Below, piece by piece: positions 26,701 through 40,200 of a stretch of 64,000 nucleotides of DNA. The stretch spans positions 8,658,501 to 8,722,500 of the forward strand of contig NC_090794.1 in NCBI RefSeq assembly GCF_040054535.1, in the 5' to 3' direction. A program made the position numbers and the translations under genes. The notes beneath the pieces are model-generated. The model was not told where the DNA came from and did no database searches. It saw only the letters and a program-made list of their open reading frames with translations. The stretch's first letter is position 1, and every line of letters starts with the position of its first letter. This DNA comes from Antennarius striatus. Taxonomy: Eukaryota; Chordata; Actinopteri; Lophiiformes; Antennariidae.

Positions 26701-27227
26701 ATGCATGCTTTGACTCAGGGTCAAAAAACACTTAAAACATCATTTTTGAATATTTATAATCTGGAGGTTTTTCTTCGTGAGCATGTCTGAACATCTTGTC
26801 CCACCATGAGGTTTTTGTTAAGGACACTTTCAGCAGTTAGCCTCTTTGTGTTTGTAGTAGCACACAACCCCTGCATGTATCTGTCTCCCTCTCTGTAGAC
26901 CATAAGCCTCAAGAGAAGAGACACCCCCACCATCACCGCTCCATCCTACGGTCTCCCAGCAACAGCCACACACCCTCCTGCCCCCCACTCTCACCCCCTT
27001 CCTCCTCCTCCTCCTCGTCTTCTTCAGTGTGCGCGGCAGGCTCCTGTCCCCTCCCGGCTTCCGTCAGTATGACAGGTCTGTACTCCCTCCAGCCCCCCAG
27101 CCTCTCCACCCTGCTCCCCTCCCTGCAGGTTCTGCCCCGGCCCAGGCTCCTCTCCAAATTGAGTCCCATGCTCCTTCAAGGTCTACCATCATCCACCAAC
27201 ACTTCAACCGGGCCCACGCAGAACTGA
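20705..27227 (+). CDS. agbl5: Cytosolic carboxypeptidase-like protein 5 (CCP5), short form
   Basis: Zinc carboxypeptidase of the M14 (Nna1/CCP) family. Known CCP5 enzymes remove branch-point glutamate from polyglutamylated tubulin and so act on axonemal and neuronal microtubules. Coding exons: 20705-20919, 21045-21216, 21308-21474, 22827-23004, 23127-23305, 24320-24845, 24973-25142, 25406-25541, 25876-26093, 26197-26399, 26899-27227; every junction keeps phase and gives 830 residues. The N-terminus reads [19 protein letters not shown] as in other CCP5 proteins. Zinc ligands are H253 and E256 in VHPGE and H458 in [14 protein letters not shown] (308-316) lies in the substrate site, and the catalytic-type Glu is E540 in YTLECNYN. 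The start has a good context (gaaccATGG) at the beginning of an exon preceded by 62 nt of 5' UTR. The exon-5 donor is GC, not GT. The exon at 24,320 carries a long low-complexity insert. The Ser/Pro-rich tail is poorly conserved; an alternative longer tail is annotated separately. Confidence 0.95.
21484..21512. repeat. Short (CA)n repeat
   Basis: A dinucleotide run directly follows the exon ending at 21,474 and abuts the 3' end of the reverse-oriented RTE LINE relic. Confidence 0.85.
21530..22800 (-). mobile_element. RTE-type LINE reverse-transcriptase relic, antisense in an agbl5 intron
   Basis: On the minus strand the pieces read in order: [19 protein letters not shown] and the RT palm ([17 protein letters not shown], about 22,460-22,530); the FADD motif in [22 protein letters not shown] (about 22,240-22,300); [19 protein letters not shown] with [19 protein letters not shown]; then the C-terminal [18 protein letters not shown] and [19 protein letters not shown] segments. 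These are typical of RTE non-LTR retrotransposons in fish. The copy is dead: the endonuclease half is missing, a segment between the palm and FADD is deleted with a frame change near 22,380-22,410, and another frame change lies near 21,760-21,815. A short direct duplication (ccatggagatt twice) sits at the deletion. Confidence 0.85.
23306..24319 (+). other. agbl5 intron 5 with a GC donor
   Basis: The exon must end ...CACTACAG so that GHYR joins [11 protein letters not shown] after the acceptor tttctgtag (24,311-24,319). The bases following the exon are gcaaga, so the donor is GC rather than GT, with otherwise strong donor consensus. The intron holds no recognisable gene or element. Confidence 0.85.
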
Positions 27228-28393
27228 ATCTAACCTCTGTGGGAGCTTGGGTGTGGGTGTGTGTGGGTGGACTGAGAGTGTGTAATGAGTGGAGTTCCAG
27301 ACAAGCAGAGATAAACCTGCCTGGCTCTTCACATAGCTCAAAACACTTCCTAAGCACTAGTTGATCTGGACTTTGTGAGTGTTTGTGTGCGTCTCACACA
27401 GTATTGGTGCTAGATCTGATATTTTTGTCTGAACATGTCTGTGTAACTACATGTATCTACCGTATAAGCACCTTAGAGCCCCAACAAACCATGGGCCACT
27501 GTAAGACCATTTGTGATTGTAGTTTTTGCAGCTCATCTCGTGCAGTGTTTCAGCCAATCGAGCATTGGACCATCACAGAGAGAAATCACTGTCATTGGTT
27601 TTGTTAAATTAGAAAGAATCAGACGATGTGAAGAGAAACAAAGGTGAGGAATGTGATCAATTGATCGCATTAAGAAGGCGTCCATAGACAGCTCTCATTT
27701 GTCATTGATTCTAATAGATTTTTTGAAAACATAAGAGCATAACCCAGACATGAATGAAATTGTCACTTTTTGACCCCATCAAATGGGATTTGTGATGTCA
27801 CAGCCAGCCTTCATCGCTGATAGTTATTTCACATTGGTCTGGTGTGTCTGGGGCTTTAGGATGAATAATACAGTTGAGATTGCAATGTTTAAAAAAATAA
27901 TTATGATTGAAGTGTGCAGAAAAATGCTAAAAATGTGGTTGCTGACTTGAATTAAATGTTGCCTGTAGTGCCTCCTAATGGTCTTTAATGAACAAGGCAG
28001 ACGGTGTAGTGACGGAAAATGTTCAGCAACAATAGAGGGTTGTTCAACTTCATCATCTCCAATGTTGCTTAAGATTTCAGAATAAATGATAAATATTCAC
28101 AGTAAGTATTAATATATGAAATGTTATATGAATTACAGTCTTTTGCTTTGACTTTGTTGCACTTAATTTATTATTTGATTTTTGATAAATTAGCAGAGTT
28201 AGAAGAGCCATCCTGTTGAATATTTTGTGTCTTTTTTCAACACGTTTCTGTTTCACTCTGTCCTCTGTGTATATGTATATATAAATTAGAGTGAGTTGCA
28301 GGCTGATTGCTATGTCTACATTTCTGGAGTTTTCAGTAAAGGATAGGCCCATGATTACACTGTTTTGCACTGATGTTTTATCATGACTGGAAA

Positions 28394-28473
<80 letters not shown>

Positions 28474-29705
28474 AGTGCTTTATGGAGCCGATTGCCAAAA
28501 AAGCTATATCATTTATGATTTTCTCATGAAATTTCAAAATTGGTGTGAGTGTAACTAAAGTAAATTTCCCGTTTCATCAAAGTGGTGAAGAAAATATGTG
28601 TTCCTAGTGTGAATGAATGATGTGTTGGGCTGTTTAGGGTAAACATTAATATAGTTTGTGATTAGCAGAGCCAAGAATCTATCTTAGTGATGTCATAGTG
28701 TGCACATACGCCACATAGATTGTGGAATCTGATAGCATCTGTAATTCTCTTAGTGTGCTGTTAGTTATCCCAGAACTTGATTATGATCTGAGTTTTCTGA
28801 TCGGTCATTTGAGATTCAGAGGTAGAACTTGAGCAGTTTTACTAGTAGAAGAAAAATCAGATCATTATTTGATTCTTTTAAAACAACAACAGGCCTTTAT
28901 TTGTGTTGCTTTTGTGTTCCAGTATTGTGACATTGTAGTTACAGCCTACCTCTGGCATCTATTATAGTAAGAGCATAAATCAAATTCTGCCACCTCAGCT
29001 TCATATTTGACTGTATTAACAATGAACAGGAAAACTCTGGATTATTTATTCACTATTAAGTGATTGTTTTGAACACACAGGCCTTGAACACTCAGTGGTT
29101 AAATGTTCATTGTGTTCTGGGGATGTAAGTATTTAATGTAGTCTCGAGTCTTGACCCACTCAGTTCAACACAATGGGCAGGACATATTTTTGATCTTTTT
29201 TTTAAAATCTATGCTCTATAAAAGGGGTATAGTGTCATTTTATTCTGTCTTCTCACTTGGACATCCTGACTCTCAGATGTTTCATTTCTAAAACTTTTTT
29301 TTAAATTTTTTTTTGGTCATCCAGAGTGGCAGAAGCAACTGTTAGATAAAAACACCCTGTATACATCGTCACACTTTGTTTGTACTCTATGAAAATTGTT
29401 CAGTTTCTCTCAATGTGGTGCTAACCTCCTATATGAGGATGATTGTCTGTGATGTCTTAATAACTTCTTGAATGTGCTTCTGTCTCTTACTCTCTGTTTA
29501 ACCTCTGGAATAAAAAAATATTCCTTTGTGAAGCAACGTTCTCTACACTCCTTTACCTCTGCTGTGTTCATGTGCAGTTTTTATTTATCCGCTTCACAAA
29601 GAGGTCAACTGTAAATTCTTTTTTCTTTCGGGGGGGGGGAAATGACACACAACACACAGGCACAACAGTCTTTCTTGTGATTTATGTCCCTTCGTTTGTT
29701 AACAG
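27228..29705 (+). other. agbl5 downstream sequence: 3' UTR of short form / intron of long form
   Basis: After the TGA at 27,225-27,227 the sequence is non-coding. It contains AATAAA signals near 28,081 and 29,509 that could end the short transcript, and a long TG repeat at 28,396-28,470. In the long form this whole interval (from the donor at 27,181) would be spliced out. Confidence 0.5.
28396..28470. repeat. (TG)n microsatellite
   Basis: An uninterrupted TG run of about 37 units. Confidence 0.97.
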
Positions 29706-31343
29706 GCATCAGCTACCCAGACTTTCAGGCTGGTGGTCCTGGTTCAGCAACTTGTTCCAGATTATCTTTCCCCATGCGTCCTGCACGTGTGGGGGGAGGA
29801 TGCCGAAATCTTGCTGTCGTCCGTCTCCCCACAGAGGCACACACAGAGGTTAGCTGACAGACTATCAGAGAAAATTCTCTTTTTTTTTCCTGTGTTAGCA
29901 GTTTTTCTGTAGTACACAAAACACTTTATAAAGTCACTTCACTGTCTTTATCTGTCACAGGCTGCTAAAGACTTGGGTCCTGAACACATCCTTTCCTCCA
30001 TCAAATTTAGCAAGTGAGTCCAGGCTTGTCTAAGGGGTTTTGAAATCTCGCAAAATCACTGATGAGATGAAATCGACTTGAGGAGCGTTACACAATAACA
30101 ATGAAAATTATAATGGAAATATTCTACGCTTCTATCATCACCATGTAGCACTGCAAACTATGGATATGAAGCTTATCCCTGTGTGATTTATTGATGTGTG
30201 GTGAAACTATATCTTTATTGCCTGCCCAGGTGTGAGCTGCAGCCTCATACGAGTCGTATTCCCATTCGGCGAGCGAGTTTCACCAAAACCTCTCCTACAC
30301 ATAACAGTAAAACATCCCCTACCAGCGTAAACCCAGACTCGACTGGAGATGAGGACATGTCAGCCACCATGAAAGTCTGGAGGCTGCTGAGACCTGGCCT
30401 CCATCGACGTCTGTCACTATCAGGCAAGAAGTTGGTTCATATTTGCAACACTTTTCATATCTATGGAGCAGTTATGTTACATAAGAGATCATAAAACATG
30501 AAGAAATTTCACATACGTCACATGGGTCACCCTGGAGTCTGACTAGCACAAGTTAGTCTGAGGCGCTAAGACCCTCAACTAATTTGGATTGTATTGTATG
30601 GCTTTTGCTTTTACCCATTTTTATGTTTTTAATTTATTTATTTTACTTAGAATATGTGAGCCATTTTGTCTTTTATCTGTAATGTTTTTTGTTTGTTCGT
30701 CTGTACAGCACTTTGGTCGACTGTGGTTGTTGTAAAGTGCTTAACAAATGAAGTTGGATTGGATTGGATTAGATGTAGACAAGCTTGTGCATATGTTGCT
30801 GTACTTTAAGTTGTGATTAGCATAAAGGGAGATGCCCACTGATTTTCTCGTGATTTTGAGTTATTCATAGGTCTACACTATTTCCAGATATTTCAATTGA
30901 TTTCAAAACTGTCCCAAATTTCCAAATGTTTGCAACTTATTTGGATATTTTACTTTGTTGTTTCCAAGAGTTGTGGGACAATTTTGGATTTTCTCTTTCC
31001 AGTTAGTAAACTGTACTAACTCACTAGTATTTAATTTTCTTTTAAAATCACTGCACAGGTGTATCAAGGAAAGAAGGTGCCATACAGTTGACATCTAAAG
31101 CACTGATGAAGAAGAACACAGACAGAAGAGTCAGCTACAAAGGAAATACTGATGTAGAAACGCACAAGATAGATGAAACACTACCACAGGTTGATACACA
31201 CACAAATGCAGTCAGATGTATGTATAGAGAATGTCTTTCTTCATATCTGACAAGGTTATATGATGTTGTCTTCAAAGGTCGAGGAAATGCCGGCGATGCC
31301 TCTGCCTGAGACTGTGAACATGTGTGACAGTGACCCTGTGTAG
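29706..31343 (+). CDS. agbl5: Alternative C-terminal exons of CCP5 (long form)
   Basis: Five open segments with splice signals and fully consistent phases continue the agbl5 frame: 29706-29848, 29961-30013, 30230-30423, 31059-31189 and 31278-31343. Joined to a donor at 27,181 (after CTTCAAG) they give a product of about 1,010 residues ending MCDSDPV, with TAG at 31,341-31,343. An AATAAA lies at 31,449-31,454. Segments include AAKDLGPEHILSSIKF, CELQPHTSRIPIRRASF and a basic MKVWRLLRPGLHRRLSLSG. The fourth junction again uses a GC donor (CAG|gcaaga at 30,424). The tail is basic and Ser/Thr-rich without a domain I recognise. The phase agreement is direct sequence evidence; that these exons belong to agbl5 rather than a separate small gene is inference. 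Confidence 0.6.
30540..30776 (+). mobile_element. LINE 3'-tail relic
   Basis: The stretch ends in tgtacagcactttggtcgac, a short link, gtaaagtgcttaacaaatga and a (ggatt)n-like terminal repeat (gttggattggattgg). This arrangement is typical of the 3' ends of L2/Maui-like elements in fish. It sits inside an intron of the long agbl5 form and has no coding remnant. Confidence 0.45.
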
Positions 31344-31448
31344 AGAAGTCTAAGAACTGTCTGGAAGAGAAAATACAGTACGGCACTCGTGTGAGCGTTA
31401 ACTGTGATTGAGCGCATTTCATTGGGAAACTCCACAGAACTTATGTGC

Positions 31449-31454
31449 AATAAA
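31449..31454 (+). terminator. Polyadenylation signal of the long agbl5 form
   Basis: AATAAA occurs about 105 nt after the TAG at 31,341-31,343. Confidence 0.65.
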
Positions 31455-31459
31455 ATTCT

Positions 31460-32445
31460 CATCATTTTAGATTGTGTAGATGTATGGTGTCTTCAACTAA
31501 TGCTGTTAAACATGTGCTTTTCTACAATAATGAGCAGCTATAATGGAGCTAGTGGGCATTAAGTGCCTTGCTTAATTAAACTAGAGCAGTGGGTGAGTAA
31601 GACCAACTATTTGTGAACAGTTCACTCTAGTTCTTGACTTTTCACCTTACAAATTTTTCTTATATTTATTCTTTAACCCGCTTTAATGGAAAATTTATTC
31701 TGACCAATACTGTTTGCACTAGTATTTTTAGTCACTATGAAATGCTTGCTTCTCATTGGCTGGAAGCCACAGCACCACCTTTATAACCTCCATATTTCCA
31801 GGGAAATTTGAGTGAAGCTGTTGTGTATTTTAATGTAATCATTCCAGATATTCCTTGTATATGATGCCTAAAATAGGAATAGTACACCCATTTACACCAG
31901 TTTGTGAAAATGATAAGTTCACTATTAAAACACAATTACATAATCACCACTGTAGATTTTTATAATTATCAGACTGATAACTTACGTGTGTGACCCATAA
32001 GATGAATATTTATACTTGGAAGGCCCAGCTACTTGTTAAGAACAATGACAATGCTATTATTGAAAAGTCAAATGTAGCAAAAAATTTTCCAAGGTACCGA
32101 TTAGCTTTGGGGGTAACATATGGAGTTATTTGAAATTTAGGGAATAGCTACAGTGAGGATGTTTTTCTGTAGTCAAGAGTGAAGCAAATTTTGAAAAAGT
32201 AACCAAACATGGTGTAAGAAAAAAGTCCCAAAAATGGCTAAAGGAATTGATAATATGTACTATGTCTGAATTACACATTTTCCTCGTCAATTTATGTAAA
32301 AAAAATTGTTATAGGAGTTTTATGTGATAATTTTTCAACCCAATGACTTTTACCAAACCAATTATTTTATATATGACTGGTATAATATTGTTGGAACTTG
32401 AGGTATAAATAAATTTCAAAAAGGCGTGTTTTCTTACTGTCTGCA
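31460..32445. other. Short intergenic spacer, nothing recognised
   Basis: The stretch between the agbl5 polyadenylation signal and the SINE at 32,446 is AT-rich, without supported exons, repeats or RNA genes that I can recognise. Confidence 0.5.
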
Positions 32446-32710
32446 TTCATTCATTCATTCATCTTCTAACCCGCTTAATCCGCAAATGCAGGCCGCGGGG
32501 GAGCCGGCGCCTATCCCGGCAGTCTCAGGGCGTGAGGCGGGGGACACTCCGGGCACGACGCCAGTGCACCGCGGAGCCACATAGAAACAAACAATCATTC
32601 ACACACACACACACTCACTCCTACGGTCAATTTGGGACCGGCCAATGAACCTGAGGCGCATGCTTTTGGAGGTGGGAGGAAGCCGGAGAACCCGGAGAAA
32701 ACCCACGCAA
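32446..32710 (-). mobile_element. tRNA-derived SINE, copy 5 (5'-truncated)
   Basis: On the minus strand the copy begins inside the core (gcgtgggttttctccgggtt) and runs through aattgaccgtaggagtgagt and gcactggcgtcgtgcccgg to a (gaat)n tail at 32,446-32,462. It is close to the 2,600-2,942 copy. The head is absent. Confidence 0.7.
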
Positions 32711-32789
32711 CTATATTAAAATATATATTGCATCTAATGTGCATGCAAAATAACTAGTATACTGAAACATGAATGACAGTTGAAGTCAT

Positions 32790-32795
32790 TTTATT
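32790..32795 (-). terminator. Polyadenylation signal of ost4
   Basis: AATAAA on the minus strand, about 100 nt after a candidate acceptor (ctccaacag, near 32,897) that would begin a wholly untranslated last exon. Confidence 0.6.
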
Positions 32796-33055
32796 AGAAA
32801 AAACACTACTGTGCAATGTTACAAAGAAATCCGTCTCTTGAGGAAGTTGGAAGATGGTTGTTGTTTCCAGGGCAGAAATTCCACCTCACCTGTTGGAGGA
32901 AAAAGACTTAAGCTCTTTTTCAAGTTATGGTCCTCTTTGTTGCTGACTGAGAGAGATGCTAACATATATGAGTCCAATGAACAAGTATATGACAAACTTA
33001 ACTGGACAGGCATATACAGAAAATGTACTCACCCTTCCAATCATACTGCCAGACA

Positions 33056-34227
<1,172 letters not shown>

Positions 34228-37200
34228 ATGGTTCTTTACGAATATGTCACCCAGGAGCAGCTTGCGGGCTTCGACAAATATAAGGTATGATAATGATAGA
34301 GTGCTAAGCAGCTAACCATTGAACCGACTTATAGTGGGTGTGCTAATAGCTAACGGGTCATGGTGCGCTGTGCAATTGCCTGGCAAATAAGTGTATGAAG
34401 GTACCAAATGTTAGCCAGCTGAAAGGACTGTAGATGGTGGGCAAATTTACTGCAGAAAAAAAAACAGAACACAATTTCGTATGCTGTTAATCACAGTATT
34501 ATCTGCTCGTCTCTGATGGTGTCTTGTAAGTTTGTATGGTTATTACATCAAGTGGTTGTTTATGCAGTCGATCGCTAATCTGCACAATGGAAAGCATAGA
34601 AAGCGTCTATAATGCATAAAAATTGGGATTCCACTCAACATGAATAATTCCGTCTATGGGAAACGATGATAATAAAAAGTCAAGAATTCAAGTGACCACG
34701 GTTTTGTTTTTGGTAAATATATTAAAGCAGTACCACGCCTTCTGCATGTCAGTCACACAAGCCTGATTGTGTTCACATAACTGCATTATTATACCAGTGT
34801 AACAAAATACATACAAGACGTCTGTTGTGTCGTCTTCATAGTGGAGTACTGAAGAAAAAGGGAGTGTTTTTCTCTTTGCAGGCAATGTGGGTGTGGGGGT
34901 AGAATCACATGCCAACTATTAGTAAGCACTAATAGTTGGTATGACTAATAGCATTTGTGGTGCAAATCTTTCTGTGATGCTTTCGGATAACCACAGATGA
35001 AATGTAAATTAACAAAGTATGCTCAATTCAATTTGAATACAATTTTGATTAATTATTATTTAAAATTAGATCCTCTGCTCCTCCACTCAAAAAGAACCGG
35101 ATAAAGTGGTTTGGTGGGTGCCACCTAGGCACTTTAGGGCATATTTTAACAGAGAGGAGATCCTGATATTTATATAAGAGATTTTACACATTCAGTCATA
35201 TAATCTCCAATGTGTCAAGCAAAAGAATTACCCTGATTAGCATTCTTCCTCCACAACTCAAAGCTGAAAAACAAGAAGAAATTAGATTGGTGTTTCACGT
35301 TATCAATATATCACACTGTGTATCCCTGAAGCTTACAGATGAGCAACACAAGCAATTCTGATACAAAGCTTTATCAAAGTTAAAGACTTTGCAATCAAAT
35401 ACTCCGCTACCTAAGTCTCAATTTACGTTTTGTAGTTGATAAAACTTCTCTAGTCTTATATTTTCCTGCAAATGTTTCTTGTCCTTAAATACAACATCCA
35501 AAAATAAGATCAGCATTGGTGGTTTAGGATCTGGCACTGTCATGATTTCTGTTTTTATTACTGGGTAGAAACCACTTCCCCGAATTGTCTTTCATGAGAG
35601 ACCCATTTTCAATCATTGTTTTTAAGTGGCATCTATGGCTGCAGGAAAGCAGAGGATGACAAATATAAATGAAAGGGCTCTCTTCTTGCAGAGGTTTTTA
35701 GATCATTTGTTTGGATCCATTTATGTAAGATAAATACATTAAATGAGAATAGTTTGCATACATAGTGATGATGAATCACATCAGTTGTTCTCGCTTTGAG
35801 AAACAATACTTGTACTTGATGGATTCTACTGTATATGAAGATTAATGCTGTGTTCATAGTATCATCCTAACCAATCGAATTTTGTCTCTTTTCAGTACAG
35901 TGCAGTGGACACAAATCCCCTTTCTATATACGTCATGCACCCATTCTGGAACTGTGTGGTGAAGGTAAGAATGAGTTATTTGACTATGTGTGTGTCTGTT
36001 ATGTGCGCATACATCAGCATAAGATTTTGAACCTTCTGTGACGCAGCAACAGCACTGACCACTTGTCAGAACTCATCAGTCTCTGGGTTCATTTTTTTCC
36101 TTTTTTCTATCAGTAGAGACAGTGAATAAAGTCATGCACCCAGAAAAATAATTCTTTTGTTGTTTTTTTTAAGATAAATGGCTTTGGGTTACCCACATCT
36201 ACTGTATATATCACATATCTACTGTATATATGTACATCAAGCTTTTTTTATTTGGTCTTAATCCCAACCACAGCCTGATATTGACATGACGAAAAATCCT
36301 GAGAATCATTTTTGTGTCACAGATGTGTAATATCAAGTATGACAAGTAAGCTAAGCTGATATTATGATGAGATGTTCATTAATTGTGACTCAATCTCTCT
36401 TTCACAACAGTATCTACCAACTTGGTTGGCTCCAAACCTCATCACGTTTACAGGCTTTATGTTTCTTGTGTTGAACTTCCTCATGTTGGCCTTCTACGAT
36501 TTTGACTTTAATGCCTCTGGTAAGTCCTCTGCAAAACTTGTTATTCTGCTAGTTGAAATGGAATGGAATGAGGGAGCGTTGTCTAGTCATCTCGTACACC
36601 ATGCTATAATGTGGTTGAATGGAAAACAGCAGTTTTCAAAATAAAAAAGCTGGAGGAGTTAATTTTGGTGAGTTGGTTTATGAAAGACAAAGTCCATCAC
36701 TCACCAAAACTTGAATGTCTGTGACTTCTCGGGGTAATTATTAATCCATTATATCCTGCAAACACACACTAAGTTAGTTTACATGTACGACACTCTCTCT
36801 GTGATATCAACAAAAACAGACAGTTGAACCATGTAGATATTTGTCAGTTTTCTTCTGGTAACTTCATTCTTTTGGCACTCTTAACATAAATGAAAGACAT
36901 GCACAGGCAGATGTCAGACACTTGGACATCTAGAATATATTCAGAGAGGACAAAACACACAAAATGCTCTATGGCAAAAGCAAAATATTTACCTATTATG
37001 GCTAGTTGTTAACTGTGAAGTATTACCCTTAGCAAAGACTACAGAGCATCTTGTGTGTTTCCTCCTTTTTTAAAATATGTTTTAATAAGGCATTGTGTTC
37101 AGTTAAGGAAAAGGCATTCATTGTTCATCTATAGCTCTGTGTTTGATGTCTTGTACATTTACATTATTTGTGTCTCAGCTGCAGGACATGAACATGTGCC

Positions 37201-40200
37201 TAGTTGGGTCTGGGTTGCTGCAGGGATTTTCAACTTTTTGGCCTATACACTAGGTGAGTTCTAACCCCTGCAACTCCTGTGTGTTATGTTTTTCAGCCTT
37301 TCTCCTGATAGAATGTGTTCTTTAGATTTCAGTTGTCTCGAGACGGAAAGATGTTAGTCATTATTAGAGTTGATCATGTTTCAGATCTCAGCGATTCTGA
37401 GTCCAGTTCCAGTTCAAAGAATCATTTCGTATAAAAAATGTATCGCTCGTAATGAACGATACATTCATATACTAGTCACGTAATGGGATTCCTGGCTAGT
37501 CTCAATGAAATTGCTAATAGTTTTTAGCATTTTCCCTTCAGACAGCTGGTAGCTACTCAGTCGGGTGTAACACAATCTGCATTTTTCATTTTACTGAAAC
37601 AACTTGATAATTGTACTTCCCATGAATTAAAGAAGAGTTTACAGTACTTTAAATGTGCCACCTGGAAAGGAGTTAAGAAGAGCAGGTCATTAAATGTTTG
37701 TTGAGGAGTTTAGTTGATACCCTGGTTTGCAACACTATCAATTACTTGTAATTGTTATTAACAATTAAAGAAGCAGTTAATGTAGAGTATTAACATAGCT
37801 ACCTGGAATACTTTTAACCAACGATTATCAATAAAGATGCATGTATGCAATTGTCATTAAATGCTGCACAAATTAATATTTTTCATAATGGTTGTGAATA
37901 TAATGAATGTGTTTAATGTGAGAAGGGTTGCTGGTTGCTCTGCCAATATATTCTTCTGGAGCTGATGAAGAGAGAAAGACACAAAGTTCATCTGCTTGGA
38001 TAAGAGACTAATCACGTGTGTGCATGTTAATTATAACAGTGTGGGAACGTATCACCGTAGTGCTTTCAGCTCGTTCCACTGCCCTGAAGAGTCAATTCAT
38101 TCACTTTCAGTTACTTGTAGTGTAGAAATGGCTGTGTTCACGTCCTAAGGACCCATAGCAACTTTTCAAGTAGGACGAGTTACTTTAGTATTCACGCAGT
38201 CACGTCTAGCCGTGATGATGAATGATTAGAAATGTCTTCCAAAAACAAATAGACAGTAGCATTGATCAATAAGTATTAACTAAATATTCAGGTATCATTT
38301 AAAAAAATTTGCCTGCAGGTAAACGGATTCTGGGCCTTTTTAGTTTTTTGTACGGCATGAATGAGTGTGTGAAAGTCACTTAATCATATTCCTGTTGCCC
38401 TTAAATTTTCGGCAGTCAGAAACAATGTTCCCTCTAATTTTTTGTGTGTTTGGGCAAGAGCACAAGCTTCCTGAGCACACTGAGGACCACTGGGAGCAAC
38501 ATCATTATCACACTTCAAAACCTTGGATCATAGAAAGATACATGGCTTATTAAAAGAGTCAAACTACAGTAGCAATTTTCATTATTTACTTTTAATATAA
38601 GTAATTTGGCCCACTTGAAATGAAAAAGACATAGCTCTTGTTCCTCATTAAATGTGTGGTATGTTATACGTGAGGTCCAGTTGTGGCCTGGCTTAGGATC
38701 AGTTTCTGAAAGAAATGATACATACTGTATACACCTTTCAGACTTTTTGTTCGAATTAAAACATTCACATTTTGCTCATAACGTGTGCTGTTGCTTGTGA
38801 TACAGTGTAAATGCATCTAACTCTTTGTCTGTAAAATATCGGATGACTCCTTTTTTTATTAGCATTTCTGCTATCCATAAATTATTGAGTAGTAACAGCA
38901 TTTAATATTTAATATCCATAAATTTTTTAAAAAATCTTAACAAATGTCATTAGAATATGCACAAATCTGACTTTTACAACACACAGGATATCACAATACG
39001 TTTACATTGAATGTTATTTTATGCGCAGCAGGGAATTTCTTGTGCGCTGAGACTGCGAGCAGTGTGCGATTGCGCAGGCGTGCAGCTTAGAGGGAACTGG
39101 TCAGAACTGATTCTCTGAACAGTTATATTGAAAGTTTTCCCGTTATAATTTCTGTGAATTTGTGTTGTGTAGATCATCGCGAGGCCAAGATAAATTTTTG
39201 ACAACCATTAATTGAACACTGAAAATAAGATGGCTCTCCGTGTAGTGCTTCTTTTGAATATATATCAGCAGAATATTTTAAAGTGTGGATGAAATGACTG
39301 ATCCGCTGCTGTTACGTCACTGTTGGGAAGCAGGAATGTGACTGTTCAGAGACTTTGTCCACTTATGTGAGAGTGGGGCTGCAGCCTTGGCTGAGTGAAA
39401 ATGGGGTGAATTGAATGTTTCTTATATTAGGGTTCACAAAAATATCTTCCTGTCATGATCCATGTACATTTTTTTTCTCTTTTTTTTTTTACGTTCAGAT
39501 GGTGTTGATGGAAAACAGGCTCGTCGCACTAACTCCTCCACACCTCTAGGGGAGCTGTTTGACCACGGCCTCGATAGTTGGGCCTGCATCTTTTTTGTGG
39601 CCACTGTTTACTCCATATTCGGACGTGAAGAAAGCGGCGTAGGTGTTGCTATGCTGTATTACATCCTGTGGGTGGTGCTATTCTCATTCATTCTGTCACA
39701 CTGGGAGAAATACAACACCGGCATCTTGTTTTTACCCTGGGGATACGATATCAGCCAAGTGGTAAGGACACACATACCTGAACATGAAATGGAATCCATT
39801 GATGGATAATTGACTTGTTTGCTTAACCATGTCCCCTCCATTAATGTTGTTACACCTATAATAAAAAAACAGTTTTAAAAGAACGTATATCTTTGAATCC
39901 AGACACAAATATGCTTTAACTAGCTAGTTAATAATGTCAGCTTTGGATGGAAAAGTGTCTTTTCAATGTGTCTGGCTGGAGGTGTTGAAGTGGCAGCCCT
40001 GCAGCAGTGATCATTAGACTCTACATATACTATATATCTGTCTCCGTGGTGAAATACTGAGGCTAAAGCAGCAAGAAAATGCTTCACTTGACACCCCAAT
40101 CTTCCATTGACTCACTGACATTGGGTGTCATCTTCTTCCAGACCATCTCCCTCGTTTACTTGGTCACTGCTGTGGTTGGCGTGGAAACATGGTATGACAA

